A stretch of 64,000 bases of DNA from Vulcanisaeta sp. JCM 14467 (GCF_001316245.1 NZ_BBDM01000002.1:1-64000); one strand, 5' to 3'; shown: positions 46,719 to 58,314, numbered from the stretch's first letter. The notes: a model not told the origin generated them from the sequence alone. Made by a program: numbers and translations.

Positions 46719-49320
46719 ATGAATCGGGTAGTCTATAAGCTTATTTTATCGATTGTTGGGCTCGCAATAATACTTGCCCTTGTAATGATGCCAATAAGCA
46801 TCATGGCCCCTCTATATCAGGTTCTTAATCCTGGCACTGGTATTTGGAGTAATGTTCCGCCTCCCTCTGGCGTTGGTTGTCATAGTGGCGTTGTTACACT
46901 TAATGGTAGTTCTGCGGCTGTTGTTGTTTGTATAACGCCCGATGGCTTCATTAGGATCGCCTCAAATGAGACATGGGCCGTGTTCTATGAGGAGGGTTAC
47001 CTAACGGCTGAGTATAGACTTGCCCAGATGTACTTTATGGCGATGATGAGCATGGGTAACCTATCATCAATACTGGGCTCGTCCATGTTACCCAGTGATG
47101 AATTCTTTAGAGTATTACTAACGCCGCAGGTTACCCAGGAAATAGTGAATTCCCTAAATAAATCAAGCTTCGCCTATGAGGCACTGTACTACTACACACT
47201 TGGCGTGAATGCCTACGTTAAATCCCTGACACCACGGAGGATGCCAATAATATTTAAGGTACTTGGCTTTAGGCCACCGCCATGGACGATGGAGGATACA
47301 TTCGCCATTCAGCAGTTGCTTACGTGGTCATTGAGTGGTACGGCTGACCCATTACCATTTACCGTGGCGCTTCTCAAAATGTCTCCGCAGGTAATTTATG
47401 CGTTCTACCCGGCATATCCATCATCAATACAGTACCCCGTGTACCCCGAGGAGTGGAACCCAAGCATTTACAATACTACAGGCAACATGAAGTACCTGAA
47501 CCTATACTCCCTGAATCCACTACCACCTGGTGTTACGAAGCAGGAATTCCTCGACGCGATTGATGAGGCTATAAGGTTTTACCTTGAGGGCGATACGGCA
47601 TTTAGGGATTCAATAGTTAGTAAGCTCCTGCCCGGCATAAACCCATTTGAGCACTTCGTAATTGGCTTAACGGATGAGGGAAGCAATAATTGGGTGGCGC
47701 TATCGCCAAGCGGTCAAGCCTTTCTGGCTAATGACCCACACCTAACCACGACAGTGCCGTCCATATGGATTGGCTTCCAACTTGTTGGTCCCGGGATGAA
47801 TGTGGTTGGTGTTGACTTTCCAGGGGTTCCCGGTGTCATACTTGGTCATAACCCATACATTGCCTGGGGCGCCACGGATGCTGAGCCGCAGGTGGTTTAT
47901 TACTACGTTGAGGTTACAAGCCCGAGCCACCCAGGCGAGTATTACTATGATGGTTCCTGGATACCCTTTGAGGCTATTCATGAGGATATTTACGTTAAGG
48001 GCGTCGGTTATGTACCGTATAATATCTACTTGGCACGTAATGGCGTTGTTATTGCCAACTATAGCGGTGTTGTTATTGTTATGAATTGGACAGGCATGTA
48101 CCCAACTGATGAGGGCGCAACATTCCTATACTTCGACATAGCAAGGAACCTCTCGGACTTCCTCAACGCACTATCCTACTTCAAGGTTGGCATTCAGAAC
48201 TTCGCATATGCGGACAGGTATGGCAATATTGGCATATTTGCCTGGGGACTATACCCAGTGGTCATGGGCGGTGATCCAAGGGCCGTCATGCTGGGTAACG
48301 GATCGTACGACTGGGTCGGCTTCATACCAACCCAGTACCAACCATATGTACTAAACCCACCATCACACTTCGCATTATCAGCGAATGAAATACTCGTATC
48401 GCCTAACTACCCATACTACGTGGGTTGGGTCTTCGAAAGTGGGTACAGCTGATGAAATCTACACATTGCTGTCGAAATTCGAAAGTGAGGGTAACATAAC
48501 CTATGAATCCATGGAGGCAGTACAACTTAACGTCCATGACTACTCAACAAACCTATTCCTACCACTACTACTCAATGCTCTATCCACGCACCTTAATCAA
48601 TTAACGCCAATCGAGGTTGAGGCTTACGAATTATTAAGGAATTGGAATGGCGACTTCACGGTTAACTCAGCGGCAGCAACGATATACTACTTCTGGCTTT
48701 GGAATTACCTAAACGATACATTCATGCCCTGGTTCCAATACTACAACATAACGCCGGCTGACGGTTTAGGGCAATTCTCACTATTCCTAGGACCAGACGC
48801 TACATTCCATGGGCCATTAATATTAGACCTAGCCAACTGGACCAATAATTACCCAAACATTCAGTGGTTTAATGATCCAATAACAGGTCAGGAGAGGAAC
48901 GCCACAATAGTCATGCTCCTAGCCTTCAACCAAACAATAACCGAGCTAATGCATAAGTTAGGTCCAAACCCATCAACCTGGTACTGGGGCAGGGTACATT
49001 ATAGGGAGTTAACGAGCTTCTTCAGTATAAACGCCCTATCAGTTGGCCCATTCCCAGCACCCGGCGATTGCAACACCATTAATGCAGCCTACGGTTTAGT
49101 ATCCAATGAGGGGCCGAGCTGGCGCCAAATAGTCGATATGGCGGACCCACTCAGCGGCATTGGCGTTTACCCAGGAGGCATATCCGAGAATCCAATAAGT
49201 CCAATGTATAACGACACAACCGCCTACTGGCTAAATGGGCAGTACTACACATTAATACCGCCAGACCTGCCACAATACTTCTATTACCTATACCTACCGA
49301 ATGCCACATTACCAGGGTGA
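46719..49320 (+). CDS. Penicillin-acylase-family Ntn hydrolase (one frame break)
   Basis: About 867 residues, exported: an N-terminal helix VYKLILSIVGLAIILALVMM anchors or targets it. The alpha chain contains EEGYLTAEYRLAQMYFMAMM. Autocatalytic processing should occur at DEG-SNNWV, giving N-terminal Ser (about residue 322), followed by FLANDPHLTTTVPSIWIGFQ and the NPYIAWGATD motif. A one-base change near 48450 splits the gene (repair GWVFESG-TADEIYTLLSKF). The end has PFPAPGDCNTINAAYG and the usual C-terminal block. Such enzymes cleave amides of fatty or aromatic acids, including acyl-homoserine lactones. Here an extracytoplasmic acyl-amide hydrolase supplying the acyl-CoA island is plausible. 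Confidence 0.88.
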
Positions 49321-49700
49321 TGAGCATGCCCATGGGTTACACGACCCGTTTCTGGCTATTATTCATTATTAACCTGGTAATCTCATTTGCATTGGCATAT
49401 GCAGGTTATTGGCTGGCGATGGTGGTATTAGGATTAATAATTGGCTACTTACTGAACGCAGGTAAGGCAGTATCCGCATTCGCATGCACCGGGATATCCG
49501 GACTTATTGGAGTACTGATTAGCATTCTCATAAACCCATACGCAATATATAACGGTGAAGTGACTGCGGCGATTATTGGGTTACCATACAGTATAATCGG
49601 CTCAGTAATACTTTTAGTGGTAACGCTATTAATCGCACTAGCACTATCAGGACTCAGCGGGCTGGTTGGTCATTACGTACGTAAATTAACAAAGCGATAG
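49320..49700 (+). CDS. Four-helix membrane protein, hypothetical
   Basis: About 126 residues. The ATG shares one base with the stop of the acylase gene (TGATG), so the two are co-translated. Helices: FWLLFIINLVISFALAYAGY, LAMVVLGLIIGYLLNAG, ACTGISGLIGVLISILI and GSVILLVVTLLIALALSGLS. The pattern resembles small Gly-rich archaeal membrane proteins. It could be an accessory to the secreted acylase. No motif. Confidence 0.72.
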   Translation: MSMPMGYTTRFWLLFIINLVISFALAYAGYWLAMVVLGLIIGYLLNAGKAVSAFACTGISGLIGVLISILINPYAIYNGEVTAAIIGLPYSIIGSVILLVVTLLIALALSGLSGLVGHYVRKLTKR

Positions 49701-49738
49701 TTCTGGACATACGCAATTAAGTGCTGAATTCCTTAAAA

Positions 49739-50140
49739 TCATGGTATTACATTCACACCATATTTATTCGCCGTTCTCCTCAATTTCCTGTCGTAGATCG
49801 TTAAGTAAGCATTCCTTTTCAGGGCAATTGATAGTATTATATAGTTATTTAGCATTGTGGTCAAGCCTTACCCTGCCCTATTAAAGTAAGGCCGTTATAT
49901 ATCGTATTTAAATCCTCATGAAGTATTGGGAAGTCCCTTAACTCATTCAATTTCACCTTAATAACCTCTAGGCTCCCTGTCAGTTTAGCTAATACCCATA
50001 GATGTTCATATAAGAACGATATAAGGTGTAACAACATTGCCCCTCCGCTATACATCATACGACTCAGCATGATACTTACCATCTTTAAATACTGCATAAA
50101 CCAGGACATTAGCATCAACAATTATTTGCGTTCTCATCAT
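49739..50140 (-). CDS. PIN-domain toxin of an AbrB/PIN pair (several frame breaks)
   Basis: Reconstructed from pieces. The start MRTQIIVDANVLVYAVFKDG has the first PIN Asp and lies in one frame. After shifts near 50070 and 50000 come YEHLWVLAKLTGSLEVIKVK, LRDFPILHEDLN, and after further shifts near 49870 and 49830 RLDHNAK then NNYIILSIALKRNAYLTIYD and RKLRRTANKYGVNVIP to a stop at 49739. Length about 133 residues, matching a PIN toxin. At least four breaks are needed, so a true pseudogene is possible here. The start overlaps the antitoxin by about 25 bp. Confidence 0.6.
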
Positions 50141-50351
50141 TCACCTCACTAATTATCTCCTCAATATCCTCAGGCGTCATCTTCCTACCCAATGTATAGG
50201 TCGTCCACTTCCTACGGTAGGGCCTTATGATTATCACACCCTCCTTCTCATCGTAAGTAACATCAACATAGTCACCAACCCTTATGCCAAGCTTCTCCCT
50301 AATCTCCGCAGGTATCGTTATCTGGAAATTCCTGGTAACTTTTACCTTCAT
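50115..50351 (-). CDS. AbrB/MazE-type antitoxin
   Basis: From ATG 50351: MKVKVTRNFQITIPAEIREK, LGIRVGDYVDVTYDEKEGVI, a classic swapped-hairpin AbrB DNA-binding domain. The C-terminal tail (GRKMTPEDIEEIISEVNDEN) would bind the toxin. The frame is open to 50375 but the upstream residues are not conserved in this family. Partner of the PIN gene at 49739. The complex likely represses its own promoter. Confidence 0.85.
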   Translation of the reverse strand: MKVKVTRNFQITIPAEIREKLGIRVGDYVDVTYDEKEGVIIIRPYRRKWTTYTLGRKMTPEDIEEIISEVNDENANNC

Positions 50352-50391
50352 TAAAATGTTAAATCCAACCACCAACTAATTAACCTTAATA

Positions 50392-51174
50392 TCAACCTCT
50401 AGCACTAATTACATCACCGTGCCTACCCATACCCTCTTTAAACCTTCTCGCTCCTTCGTATAGTTCTCCAGTCTTTATGGATTTTAATCCATAGTTCATC
50501 TCTATCATTAAGCCCTCACCAATGGGTTTACCCAGGCCTTCATAAACCGCAAGCCTATCATTCCTCAGAGTCTCCTGCGGGTAACTACTGATTAATTCGG
50601 CAATCTCGACGGCCTTGTCAAGGGCCTTACCCTCATCAACCAGGTAATTAACCAAGCCCCATTGGTAAGCCTCCTCAGCACTTATCAACCGACCAGTGAG
50701 TATTAAGTCGAGGGCCCTACCAAGCCCCACAACCCTAGCCAGCCTCTGAGTCCCACCATCAACAAGGGGAACACCAAAACGCCTCTCAAGAAAGCCAAAC
50801 TTCGCAGTCCTATCCGCAACCCTAATGTCAGCCCAAAGCGCGATCTCCAAGCCACCGGCCACGCAGTAACCACTTATTGCAGCTATGACGGGCTTGGTAA
50901 GCCTAAGCCTAGTAATGCCCAGGGGCCCCTCAGGCCTTGTTACCCTACCCACCAACCTATCGATGTCGTACAGGTCAGCACCAGAGCTAAAGTTACCACC
51001 GGCACCAGTTATTACACCGACGTATAGGTCCGGGTTTTTGTCGAAGTACGTCCACGCCCTATAAAGCTCCTCAGCCGTGTCAGCATCAATCGCGTTCCTG
51101 CGTTCAGGCCTATTAATAATGACGATGAAAACACGACCCCTCTCCTCAACAACAATATTCCTATAATTACCCAT
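50392..51174 (-). CDS. Enoyl-CoA hydratase/isomerase (crotonase family)
   Basis: 260 residues, unbroken. Crotonase signatures: VIINRPERRNAIDADTAEEL, VITGAGGNFSSGADLYDIDR for the oxyanion hole, then KPVIAAISGYCVAGGLEIAL and ADRTAKFGFLERRFGVPLVD. The Glu of the second catalytic pair appears replaced, since FGVPLVDGG stands where hydratases have GLPPDGG-like loops, so isomerase or another crotonase reaction is possible. ATG 51174 is chosen; a GTG at 51186 overlaps the FAD oxidase stop. Acts downstream of acyl-CoA dehydrogenase in beta-oxidation. Confidence 0.88.
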   Translation of the reverse strand: MGNYRNIVVEERGRVFIVIINRPERRNAIDADTAEELYRAWTYFDKNPDLYVGVITGAGGNFSSGADLYDIDRLVGRVTRPEGPLGITRLRLTKPVIAAISGYCVAGGLEIALWADIRVADRTAKFGFLERRFGVPLVDGGTQRLARVVGLGRALDLILTGRLISAEEAYQWGLVNYLVDEGKALDKAVEIAELISSYPQETLRNDRLAVYEGLGKPIGEGLMIEMNYGLKSIKTGELYEGARRFKEGMGRHGDVISARG

Positions 51175-51179
51175 ACAAC

Positions 51180-52555
51180 TCACCAAACAAGCTTTCCCCT
51201 ATTCATTACATTATTCCCATCAAGCACCTCCTTAATACTCCTCAGTAAATTCCATTGACCACCCATCTCAGCCCTCACGAACTCCCTCTTAAGAAGTCCA
51301 GTGCCGTGGTGATGACTTATGGTTGCACTAACACCACTAGCCACGCTAAAGGCTTCCTTCCAAACCCTCCAGTAAACATCCTCATCCTGCCTAAACACAA
51401 TGACGTTATACAGGGACGCACCATTTAAGTATAGATGCGTTATCCTCGAGAACACGTGATAAACACCATCAATTGACCCAAGCCTACTCACCAACTCATC
51501 ATGCAACTTAACCAACCCGCCCCATGTCGCCGCCATGTCAATAGTATCAACCCAAAGACCCGACTGCGCAAGTGATGCTAACTGCGTCTCATAACCCCTG
51601 GCGAAGACGTCACGCCACCTCCTAACCAACTCCGACCCTACCTTAATCGCGCCGTGCTTCACAGCTAAATCATCAATAACCCTACTCATCGCATCAACAA
51701 GCTCCCCATTATACCACCTAACCCTTATTAGGGCAATCACCCCATTCTCACCAACCATAAACCTACTACTCTCCTCATCATGAATAACAACCCTATGCGG
51801 GCCCGGCACATTAATGACAAGGTCACGTGCAAACTTAACAGCATCCCTAAAGCCCCGGAACACGTAGGCCAGGTCAACATAGTAATTAGCCAATGGCCTA
51901 ACCCTAAGCATTGCCCTAACAATAATCCCAAGCGAACCATCAGAACCTACGAATAATCCCCTGAGGTCGGGCCAGGAGGTTCTAACAAACCTCCCAGGGC
52001 CTATCGTCACTAATTCACCATTGGGTAGAACAACGTCTAGGGACAGCACCAATTCATCAATATTACTCATGCTATGTGAACCAGTACCACCATGGGCTAT
52101 TGCGCTCCTATCGTGAGTAATTGAAATGACTGTGGGTGATAGTCCAGGGTATAACCTCTCTCATTAAGCCACCTCTCAACATCAACAACCTTAGCACCAG
52201 TCTCAACAGTTATCAATAAGTCCTCCTCACTAAACTCAACGATTCTATTCAACCTACTCATGTCAATTACAACACAGCCATTATGATAGGCACCACCCAC
52301 AACACTAGACCCACCACCATACGGAACAAGGCATACACCATACCTATTAGCGAGCCTAACAATGTTAATAACGTCACTAACATCCCTCGGCCTAACAACA
52401 GCTGGAGGCGGATTAACCCCGCGCCCAAGCATCTCCCTAAGCATGAGTATTGACCACCAATCTCTCCTGAACATGGACAATTCATAGCCCTCAGTAACCA
52501 CGTTATCCCTGCCAATCAATTCCTCAACATCATTAAGGAAATTTGACAAATCCAC
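51180..52555 (-). CDS. FAD-linked oxidase, AGPS/GlcD-like (one frame break)
   Basis: The N-terminal PCMH-type FAD domain: PPPAVVRPRDVSDVINIVRL, CLVPYGGGSSVVGGAYHNGC, VVIDMSRLNRIVEF. A break near 52085 falls inside the expected STIGGAIAHGGTGSHS loop. Then LVLSLDVVLPNGELVTIGPG, DLRGLFVGSDGSLGIIVRAM, and near the end SATISHHHGTGLLKREFV. The HHHG motif is typical of alkyldihydroxyacetonephosphate synthase and close relatives, whereas glycolate oxidases have other residues. About 458 residues. It may act on an ether- or hydroxy-acid-type substrate. The stop lies 5 bp before the crotonase ATG, so they share an operon. Confidence 0.85.
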
Positions 52556-52657
52556 AAATTAATATGAGATAAACATAGATTAATACTATACTACTATATA
52601 AAATATATTCCTCATATAATCACAAAGCAATAAAGCATAGCTAATACATTACTAAAT

Positions 52658-53735
52658 ATGCCAGGTTGGATACTGACCTGGGAAGGAAGCATTAAGGAAT
52701 TTCCAGATCTCACCGAGAGGGTCTGGGTCACGGAGAGACCGCCTGGCGGTTGCTTCAATTACATAGCACTTAGGGAGGTCAGGGGCAAGGACGTAACCTA
52801 CCCATACCCAGTGCTTGTCCTGCCGGGCATGACATCGCATGGGGAGCAATTAATCCATGTTTCATGGCATGGAATACAACCAATAGAACCAGCAATACCA
52901 GACTCCATGATACCCATATACCTGGCAAGACGGGGTTACCTAGTATACACCATTGATTATAGGACCCACTTCGTCCTCCCAGACGTTAAGGACCTATCAT
53001 TCATGCTTGACTGGGGCTGGGACGCATGGTTAAGCGATATTAAGGAGGCGATTAATAAGGTCAGGGAGGTTAGTGGTAAGGATAAGGCGGTACTGATTGG
53101 GGAGAGCTTTGGCGGGATCGCTCGATGAACTATGTCACGGTTTATCCAGACGATGTGAGGGCAATAGTGTTATTGGACGGCGCACCAATAAGGACATCCG
53201 TAATCCAGGCATTACCCGTACGCACGATTAACGACATCAAAGCAAGCAGGTTATACGCCATACCATCAATACTAACCGGCGGTAAGTACCCAGGAAACTT
53301 AGTAAACACTGTATGGCTCAAGGCACTATACAACCCAACACTACCAAGCCCAGAGCCAGGCTTCAAAACCCTAAGCGACTACCTAATGAACATAGCCTAT
53401 AATCAGGGACTCGCAAACCCATACTCATACCCAAACTCACCACCACAGGCAATATTCGCCGTACTAGCCACACTAGATCCATACTGGCCAACGAGACTAT
53501 TCATAGACCCAATCGACCACTACAGGCTAAGTACACGGAGGTTAAGGTGCCAATACTCGCCGTAATAAGCGGATTATTCGGCGTGAAAGCCGCCGACATT
53601 GACTTGGTAAAGAGACTAACGAGTGACATATTAATACTCGATGGTTACGGCCACTTAGATGTCTATGCAAACCCAAATAATGTTAAGGATGTTAATGAAC
53701 GCGTTCACTGTTGGTTCAGTAAGGTTAAGGGTTGA
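52658..53735 (+). CDS. Alpha/beta hydrolase, large (two frame breaks)
   Basis: Starts MPGWILTWEGSIKEF. LVLPGMTSHGEQLIHVSWHG and YLARRGYLVYTIDYRTHFVL precede the nucleophile elbow AVLIGESFGGIA near residue 147. A one-base loss at 53125 then shifts the frame to MNYVTVYPDDVRAIVLLDGA. A second break near 53555 leads to VPILAVISGLFGVKAADIDL and the final DGYGHLDVYANP with the catalytic His. About 358 residues. Probably an esterase or acyl-transferase of the PHB-depolymerase/LipA-like shape; substrate unknown. Divergent from the FAD oxidase gene. Confidence 0.8.
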
Positions 53736-53879
53736 TGATAATTTCATTATATTATTACCACCACTATTAATGAATAAGATGAAGAATCTAGGGATCGGCA
53801 CGGGTATAGATACGGAGGTCAATATATGGTAATGACGCATTTTACTTAATTCTATGATATTTTATTTTTATTATTACTA

Positions 53880-55986
53880 CTAAGTTGTATGGTGTTTCCT
53901 GGTAATGTACATGGTAATTATAGTTATGATAATAATCAATGGTAGATACGTGAGCACCGTGAAGACATAGTTAATGCTCCATCGTACATCAACATTAAGG
54001 GGTTTATCGACGGTGATGTTTAGTCCCGGCTCACTTAGGAATAGGCCATCGCTAAACACCGTGGCTGGCGCCACCGCGAGTTCCTCACCCCCGTAGAACC
54101 AGCCGGTTAAGTTTGTGGTCTCCGTACCGTTAATGCTCACTGGATATTTGCTATGAATTATGACTAGGTATTGCCTCGTCCAATTGACTATTACTGTGTA
54201 TGGACTATTAATCGAGATTCTCGCAGTATTATTAATTACTAAGTTGCTTAGTTCTGTTCCCGTTAGGTATATGTCATAGGACCTAAACAGTAACCTAGTC
54301 CCATTGCCCAGGTTATACACTAGGGGTTCGCTGAGGGTTACAACATCACCACTATCATACCAACCACCCAAGCCGCTTAACAAGCCGCTTGGGTCCTCGA
54401 TGGTGAGCATGTACTGAAGCGTGTAATTAATGTAAATGCTCGTGGGTCCCTGAAGCACTAGGTGTAGTGTTCTTGATGTGATTGTGTATGTGCCATTAAT
54501 TACGTAATCCGCTAATAAGTACCTGGATTCATTAGGTACTACCGTGACTGTCATTGGTTCGTTAATAGTTACTGTGGAGTTTATTGTGTAAATATTGGTA
54601 ATGCTAGATTCATTTAGTGGGTTAATGATTGTTAACGGTATGAAGTACGTGCTGAGGAAGCTCAGTTCCTCAGGTCCGTTCAGGACATCGCTTCGCCATA
54701 GTTAATTAATGAGACATGCGCATTGTATATAGTCTCACCAGTGTCTTCACCAAAGTCCCAGGTGGCTGGTACCGGCGATAAATATTCATCACTTGGGTAC
54801 GGCCATGCGAAGTAGAGCATTAGGCTTGTGTTTAGGGACTTAGCCGTGGTGCATTCCCAATTCCATGGACCGGCAACAATGAGTTCAGCGTCGTCAGGCA
54901 GTCCATTACCAGTGGGCATTGGTGAGACCTCCATGTAGGCAGATACGGCTGGAACCTTTATCGTGATGTTATCGTACCATGTAATTGATCCATTAGTGTA
55001 TAAATATCCGAAGGAGATCCAGGGATAGCCATTGCTCGATAATCCAGTCCTTGTTACCAAGGAAATGCTGAATGGTAGGGATGCCTTCGGCGTTAGTTCC
55101 ACGAGGTACTCATAGACATAAATACTATTATTCAATGAATACACCACACCATTACCACTAACCGTGGCATTACTCAATACGGAGTTTATCGACGAGAAAT
55201 TCCAAACATTATCCACAACCCAAACCGTGCCATTCAACGAGTCAAACCACACAACATTCTGCAACCAATAATACTGGGTTTGCCCACCAGCCGTATTCAC
55301 AACCATAACCGTATTCAACTGCACACTAAACCAATTACTACCAGGCTCGGCATAACCCGATAAGCAGGCACTGGGTTCCTGAGTCAGGGCCTTATATATG
55401 GTCACATTACCGATAAACTCATTGGTAATGTAGTCATAGGCGAAGTACGTGCCATTAACCACGCAATGCCATAATCAGCAATACCCATTGGGAACGCCCA
55501 CTTAGGAGTTGGGCTGCCCGAGATTGAAATTGTAAAAAGCACCAATGATGATTCCAACCCATTATCACTTATTACCACGTAGTAAGTACCGGACTTCCTA
55601 ACCTGGTAATAACCAACCATATCGGTGCCAGTCATCGAGTATAGGTACTCACTAACGTTACCACTGATGAACTTCCCATACTCCTGCCCATTGAGTATGT
55701 ATAGTGTGACCATCGAAGTACTCCAAATGTTATAGTATATGTATGAGCCAGCCGATGCGTTAAACCCGTAAGGGTAGTACCAACCTGGCCGTAGATAGAT
55801 TATACCACCGGACATATTGGCGTATGTGTATACGAAGGAGGAGTTCACGGTTAAGTGGGTCTCATTAAATACGTTGACTGGCGGTACCTCAACTACGTAA
55901 CTGGCATCGGTAATTAACGCCATACCTAGTAATGCGATGATTATTAATAACGGCAATAGCCCTAGTGAATTGCTGGGGAGTTCCAT
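53880..55986 (-). CDS. Thermopsin-family acid protease (peptidase A5) with C-terminal anchor (two frame breaks)
   Basis: About 702 residues in three segments. Signal region LLPLLIIIALLGMALITDAS. Family blocks: IIYLRPGWYYPYGFNASAGS, VNGTYFAYDYITNEFIGNVT, WFSVQLNTVMVVNTAGGQTQ then YYWLQNVVWF, and VDNVWNFSSINSVLS, all diagnostic of thermopsin. Breaks near 55455 and 54690 split the frame. The C-terminal 220 residues are beta-rich repeats with many N-glycosylation sites and end in LPLIIIITIITMYITRKHHT, a membrane anchor with basic tail. Thermopsins digest protein at acidic pH and high temperature outside the cell, which indicates an acidic thermal habitat. Confidence 0.88.
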
Positions 55987-56001
55987 TGCATATTCATAAT
56001 C

Positions 56002-56765
56002 CTACCTAACTTTTAATGCTAATTGGTATATTACCGCCGACGTGATTATTACAGCGCCCATAACAATCCATAGAAACTGATAACCAAACCTAGTAAGTAC
56101 AATAGACGCCACCGCAGGAGCCACAGCACCACTCAACTGCCAAAATAAATTCGCAATACCAGTCACACTACCGGCCAGCTCACCACCGATCTTCGAAACA
56201 GCCGTTGAATTCGCCGGCGTTATCACAAACCTAACAAAGCCCATGGCAGCAGCCAGGAGCATTAAGGGAAGCTCCCTAGTCACTACGGAGAGCAGGATTG
56301 TTAACACGCCATAAATGGCCTCAAACAACGATAGGGTACCCCTAACACCCAAACCCCTGATTATATAACCTGCAACCAACGTTGATGGAATACCCAACAA
56401 TGCCAGTAATGAGTATGTAAAGCCAGCCACGTAGTCATTAAGACCTAGGGACAGGAAGTACTTATAGGCGTATAGCGTTATTGTCCAATACGACATGAAG
56501 AATAGAAAGCCAGAAAGACTCACCACAATAACATCACTATTTCTTAACAACCCAAGATTCAACGAACCACCCGCATTACCACCATAACCACGGCCTTCAA
56601 TGGGTAGGTACATTAAGGCTATCACCACTGAGGCCAGGGTAATTAGATAATAACTCCAACGCCAACCAAGGACTATGCAAACCCAGGGCAGGGTAGCACC
56701 GGCAAGGATTATGGAAAGCGGCCACGAAACACTAATAACGATATGTGTTAATAGAGTAATACTTT
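56002..56765 (-). pseudogene. MFS transporter lacking its 5' half, at the edge of the mobile element
   Basis: Reads from about ISVSWPLSIILAGATLPWVC, VLGWRWSYYLITLASVVIAL (helix 5-6 region) through YWTITLYAYKYFLSLGLNDY, LAGSVTGIANLFWQLSGAVA and the last helix LWIVMGAVIITSAVIYQLAL. The first five helices expected for the family are absent: upstream is a TAG in frame near 56775 and then element DNA. Loss of the 5' part coincides with the start of the foreign region, so insertion or recombination probably truncated it. The remaining 250 residues are unbroken. Confidence 0.7.
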
Positions 56766-56832
56766 CCTTTAAACAGTAGGCCTAGCTGTTTTGAGACTAC
56801 TTGCATTAATAACATTACCTTGGATGGCGCCA

Positions 56833-57889
56833 TTACCTTAACCTGCCGCGGCCGCCCCCTCTGTGGGTGCTATTATGGGGGCGCTCTTTGCTAGCGCTTG
56901 CTTTATCATTTCTCGCGTTTTTTTCAAAAATCCCCATTTCCCCGTACTCGATGAACCTCCTGCACAATACCGCAATTATCTGCTCTTTAATTTTACTATT
57001 TTTCTTAATAAGTTCTAAAACATCCATAGGACTAATATAAACGTAGCCATTACCTGGTGTGCAATTCACATTATATTTCTTAAGCTCTTCGCACAACCTC
57101 ACCGGCTCCTTTGTGTACTTGAATAACCTCAAAGATCCACCTTTTTTTTATTTGTACGGTAAAAGCAACTCCATGTATCGTGATTTGAAGGTGACTAAAC
57201 GTCTTATACTGTAAAAACTCCTTAAGTGTTTTCCACTTCTTTATTTCTAACAGGTCCATTAATCGCTTTAACCTTGGCGACATTATTTCCATCAACATCT
57301 TTGCATATCTCCTTGCCTTGCTATACCTCAAATCAAGGAAACCGTGTTTCTCGCACCCTTTGAATCCTAACCTCTCAAGTTCCTTCCACTTATTAACATC
57401 CTTAGCAGCAATCCTAATTTGCGGTATCCTCAATCTTGATGATTTATATTTTACTAGAAAAAGAGAACCATCCCCCAAAATTGCGCCCCACGTTAACAGC
57501 GCTAATTCCTCGTTTGATAACCTCTGCATTATTTGTGGTATTAACTGTTTAATGCTCTTTCTATTCGTTACGATGCCTAATTCGGTCTTTGTCCCCTTCT
57601 TATTTAAATTTATAGAGATGATACGTAATCTCAGCCATCCCGGATTCGTCCATGCCCACAGCAAGGCTTGCCATTTATTTGCTGTGCTCATGGAAGCGTA
57701 ATTGTACTTGCCTTTCTTGTATCCGTCTGTCATCTCCAGACCCATTCTAACTAATACCATGCTTTTATCCGCAGTTACAGGCATGCGCACACTAATGTAT
57801 TTTATTTTCCTAAGTTCGATTTTAACCACTGTACTTTTCTTGTCCGTCTTCTCAATCATAAATCTAAAATATTTTTTTATGAACCACAA
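56833..57889 (-). CDS. PaRep2b-like / LAGLIDADG-like protein (one frame break)
   Basis: The first 269 residues contain ALLTWGAILGDGSLFLVKYK, close to the LAGLIDADG-type GDG motif used by homing endonucleases and by Thermoproteales PaRep2b proteins. They continue IPQIRIAAKDVNKWKELERL and GFLDLRYSKARRYAKMLMEI. An A run of eight near 57145 that should be nine joins QIKKKGGSLRLFKYTKEPVR and LCEELKKYNVNCTPGNGYVY then ISPMDVLELIKK. The end is Gly/Arg-rich (THRGGGRGRL). About 350 residues. Only one GDG-type motif is evident, so nuclease activity is uncertain. First gene next to the element boundary. Confidence 0.55.
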
Positions 57890-58220
57890 TGCTTAAGCTT
57901 CTCCTTCCTCTCCTCACTGTTACATTTCCTTTCCTCAACTCCTCAATTAGCTGCGGGAGCTCTTTAGCTGCATGTTCCTCATACCACCTCCTCATCCCCT
58001 CTATGTATTTAATCACTTCCTCAGTAAACTTTACAAGCTCCGGGAAGCCATTACTCAGTCTCTCCCTAATCACAAACCACTCCCCTATCTCCTCCTTCCA
58101 GAATTTGTCATTAGCGTTGAATTCCTCTAATCTCTTAACGCCCTCCTCAATTAATGCCTTTATCTCCTCCTCGTTCAGGGTTTGCGGTGGGTCTGGGCTG
58201 GGGCGCCCGCCCAGGCCCAC
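57864..58220 (-). CDS. Hypothetical helical protein of the element
   Basis: About 118 residues from GTG 58220. Helical and highly charged: NEEEIKALIEEGVKRLEEFN, FPELVKFTEEVIKYIEGMRR, WYEEHAAKELPQLIEELRKG, ending NVTVRRGRRSLSIVVHKKIF. A frame to the right (58221-58414, with KIPMLRELSNDTNNAASG) could be its true N-terminus if one base is changed near 58195, but that part is Pro/Gly-rich and overlaps palindromic DNA, so I leave it out. The 3' end overlaps the PaRep2b-like gene start by 26 bp. Confidence 0.6.
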   Translation of the reverse strand: MGLGGRPSPDPPQTLNEEEIKALIEEGVKRLEEFNANDKFWKEEIGEWFVIRERLSNGFPELVKFTEEVIKYIEGMRRWYEEHAAKELPQLIEELRKGNVTVRRGRRSLSIVVHKKIF

Positions 58221-58314
58221 TCCGCCCCGCTAGCGGCATTGTTGGTATCGTTGCTTAACTCACGCAGCATTGGTATTTTCGGCAGCTTAACCCCCTCCTC
58301 CCTCGTTGAAGTGT

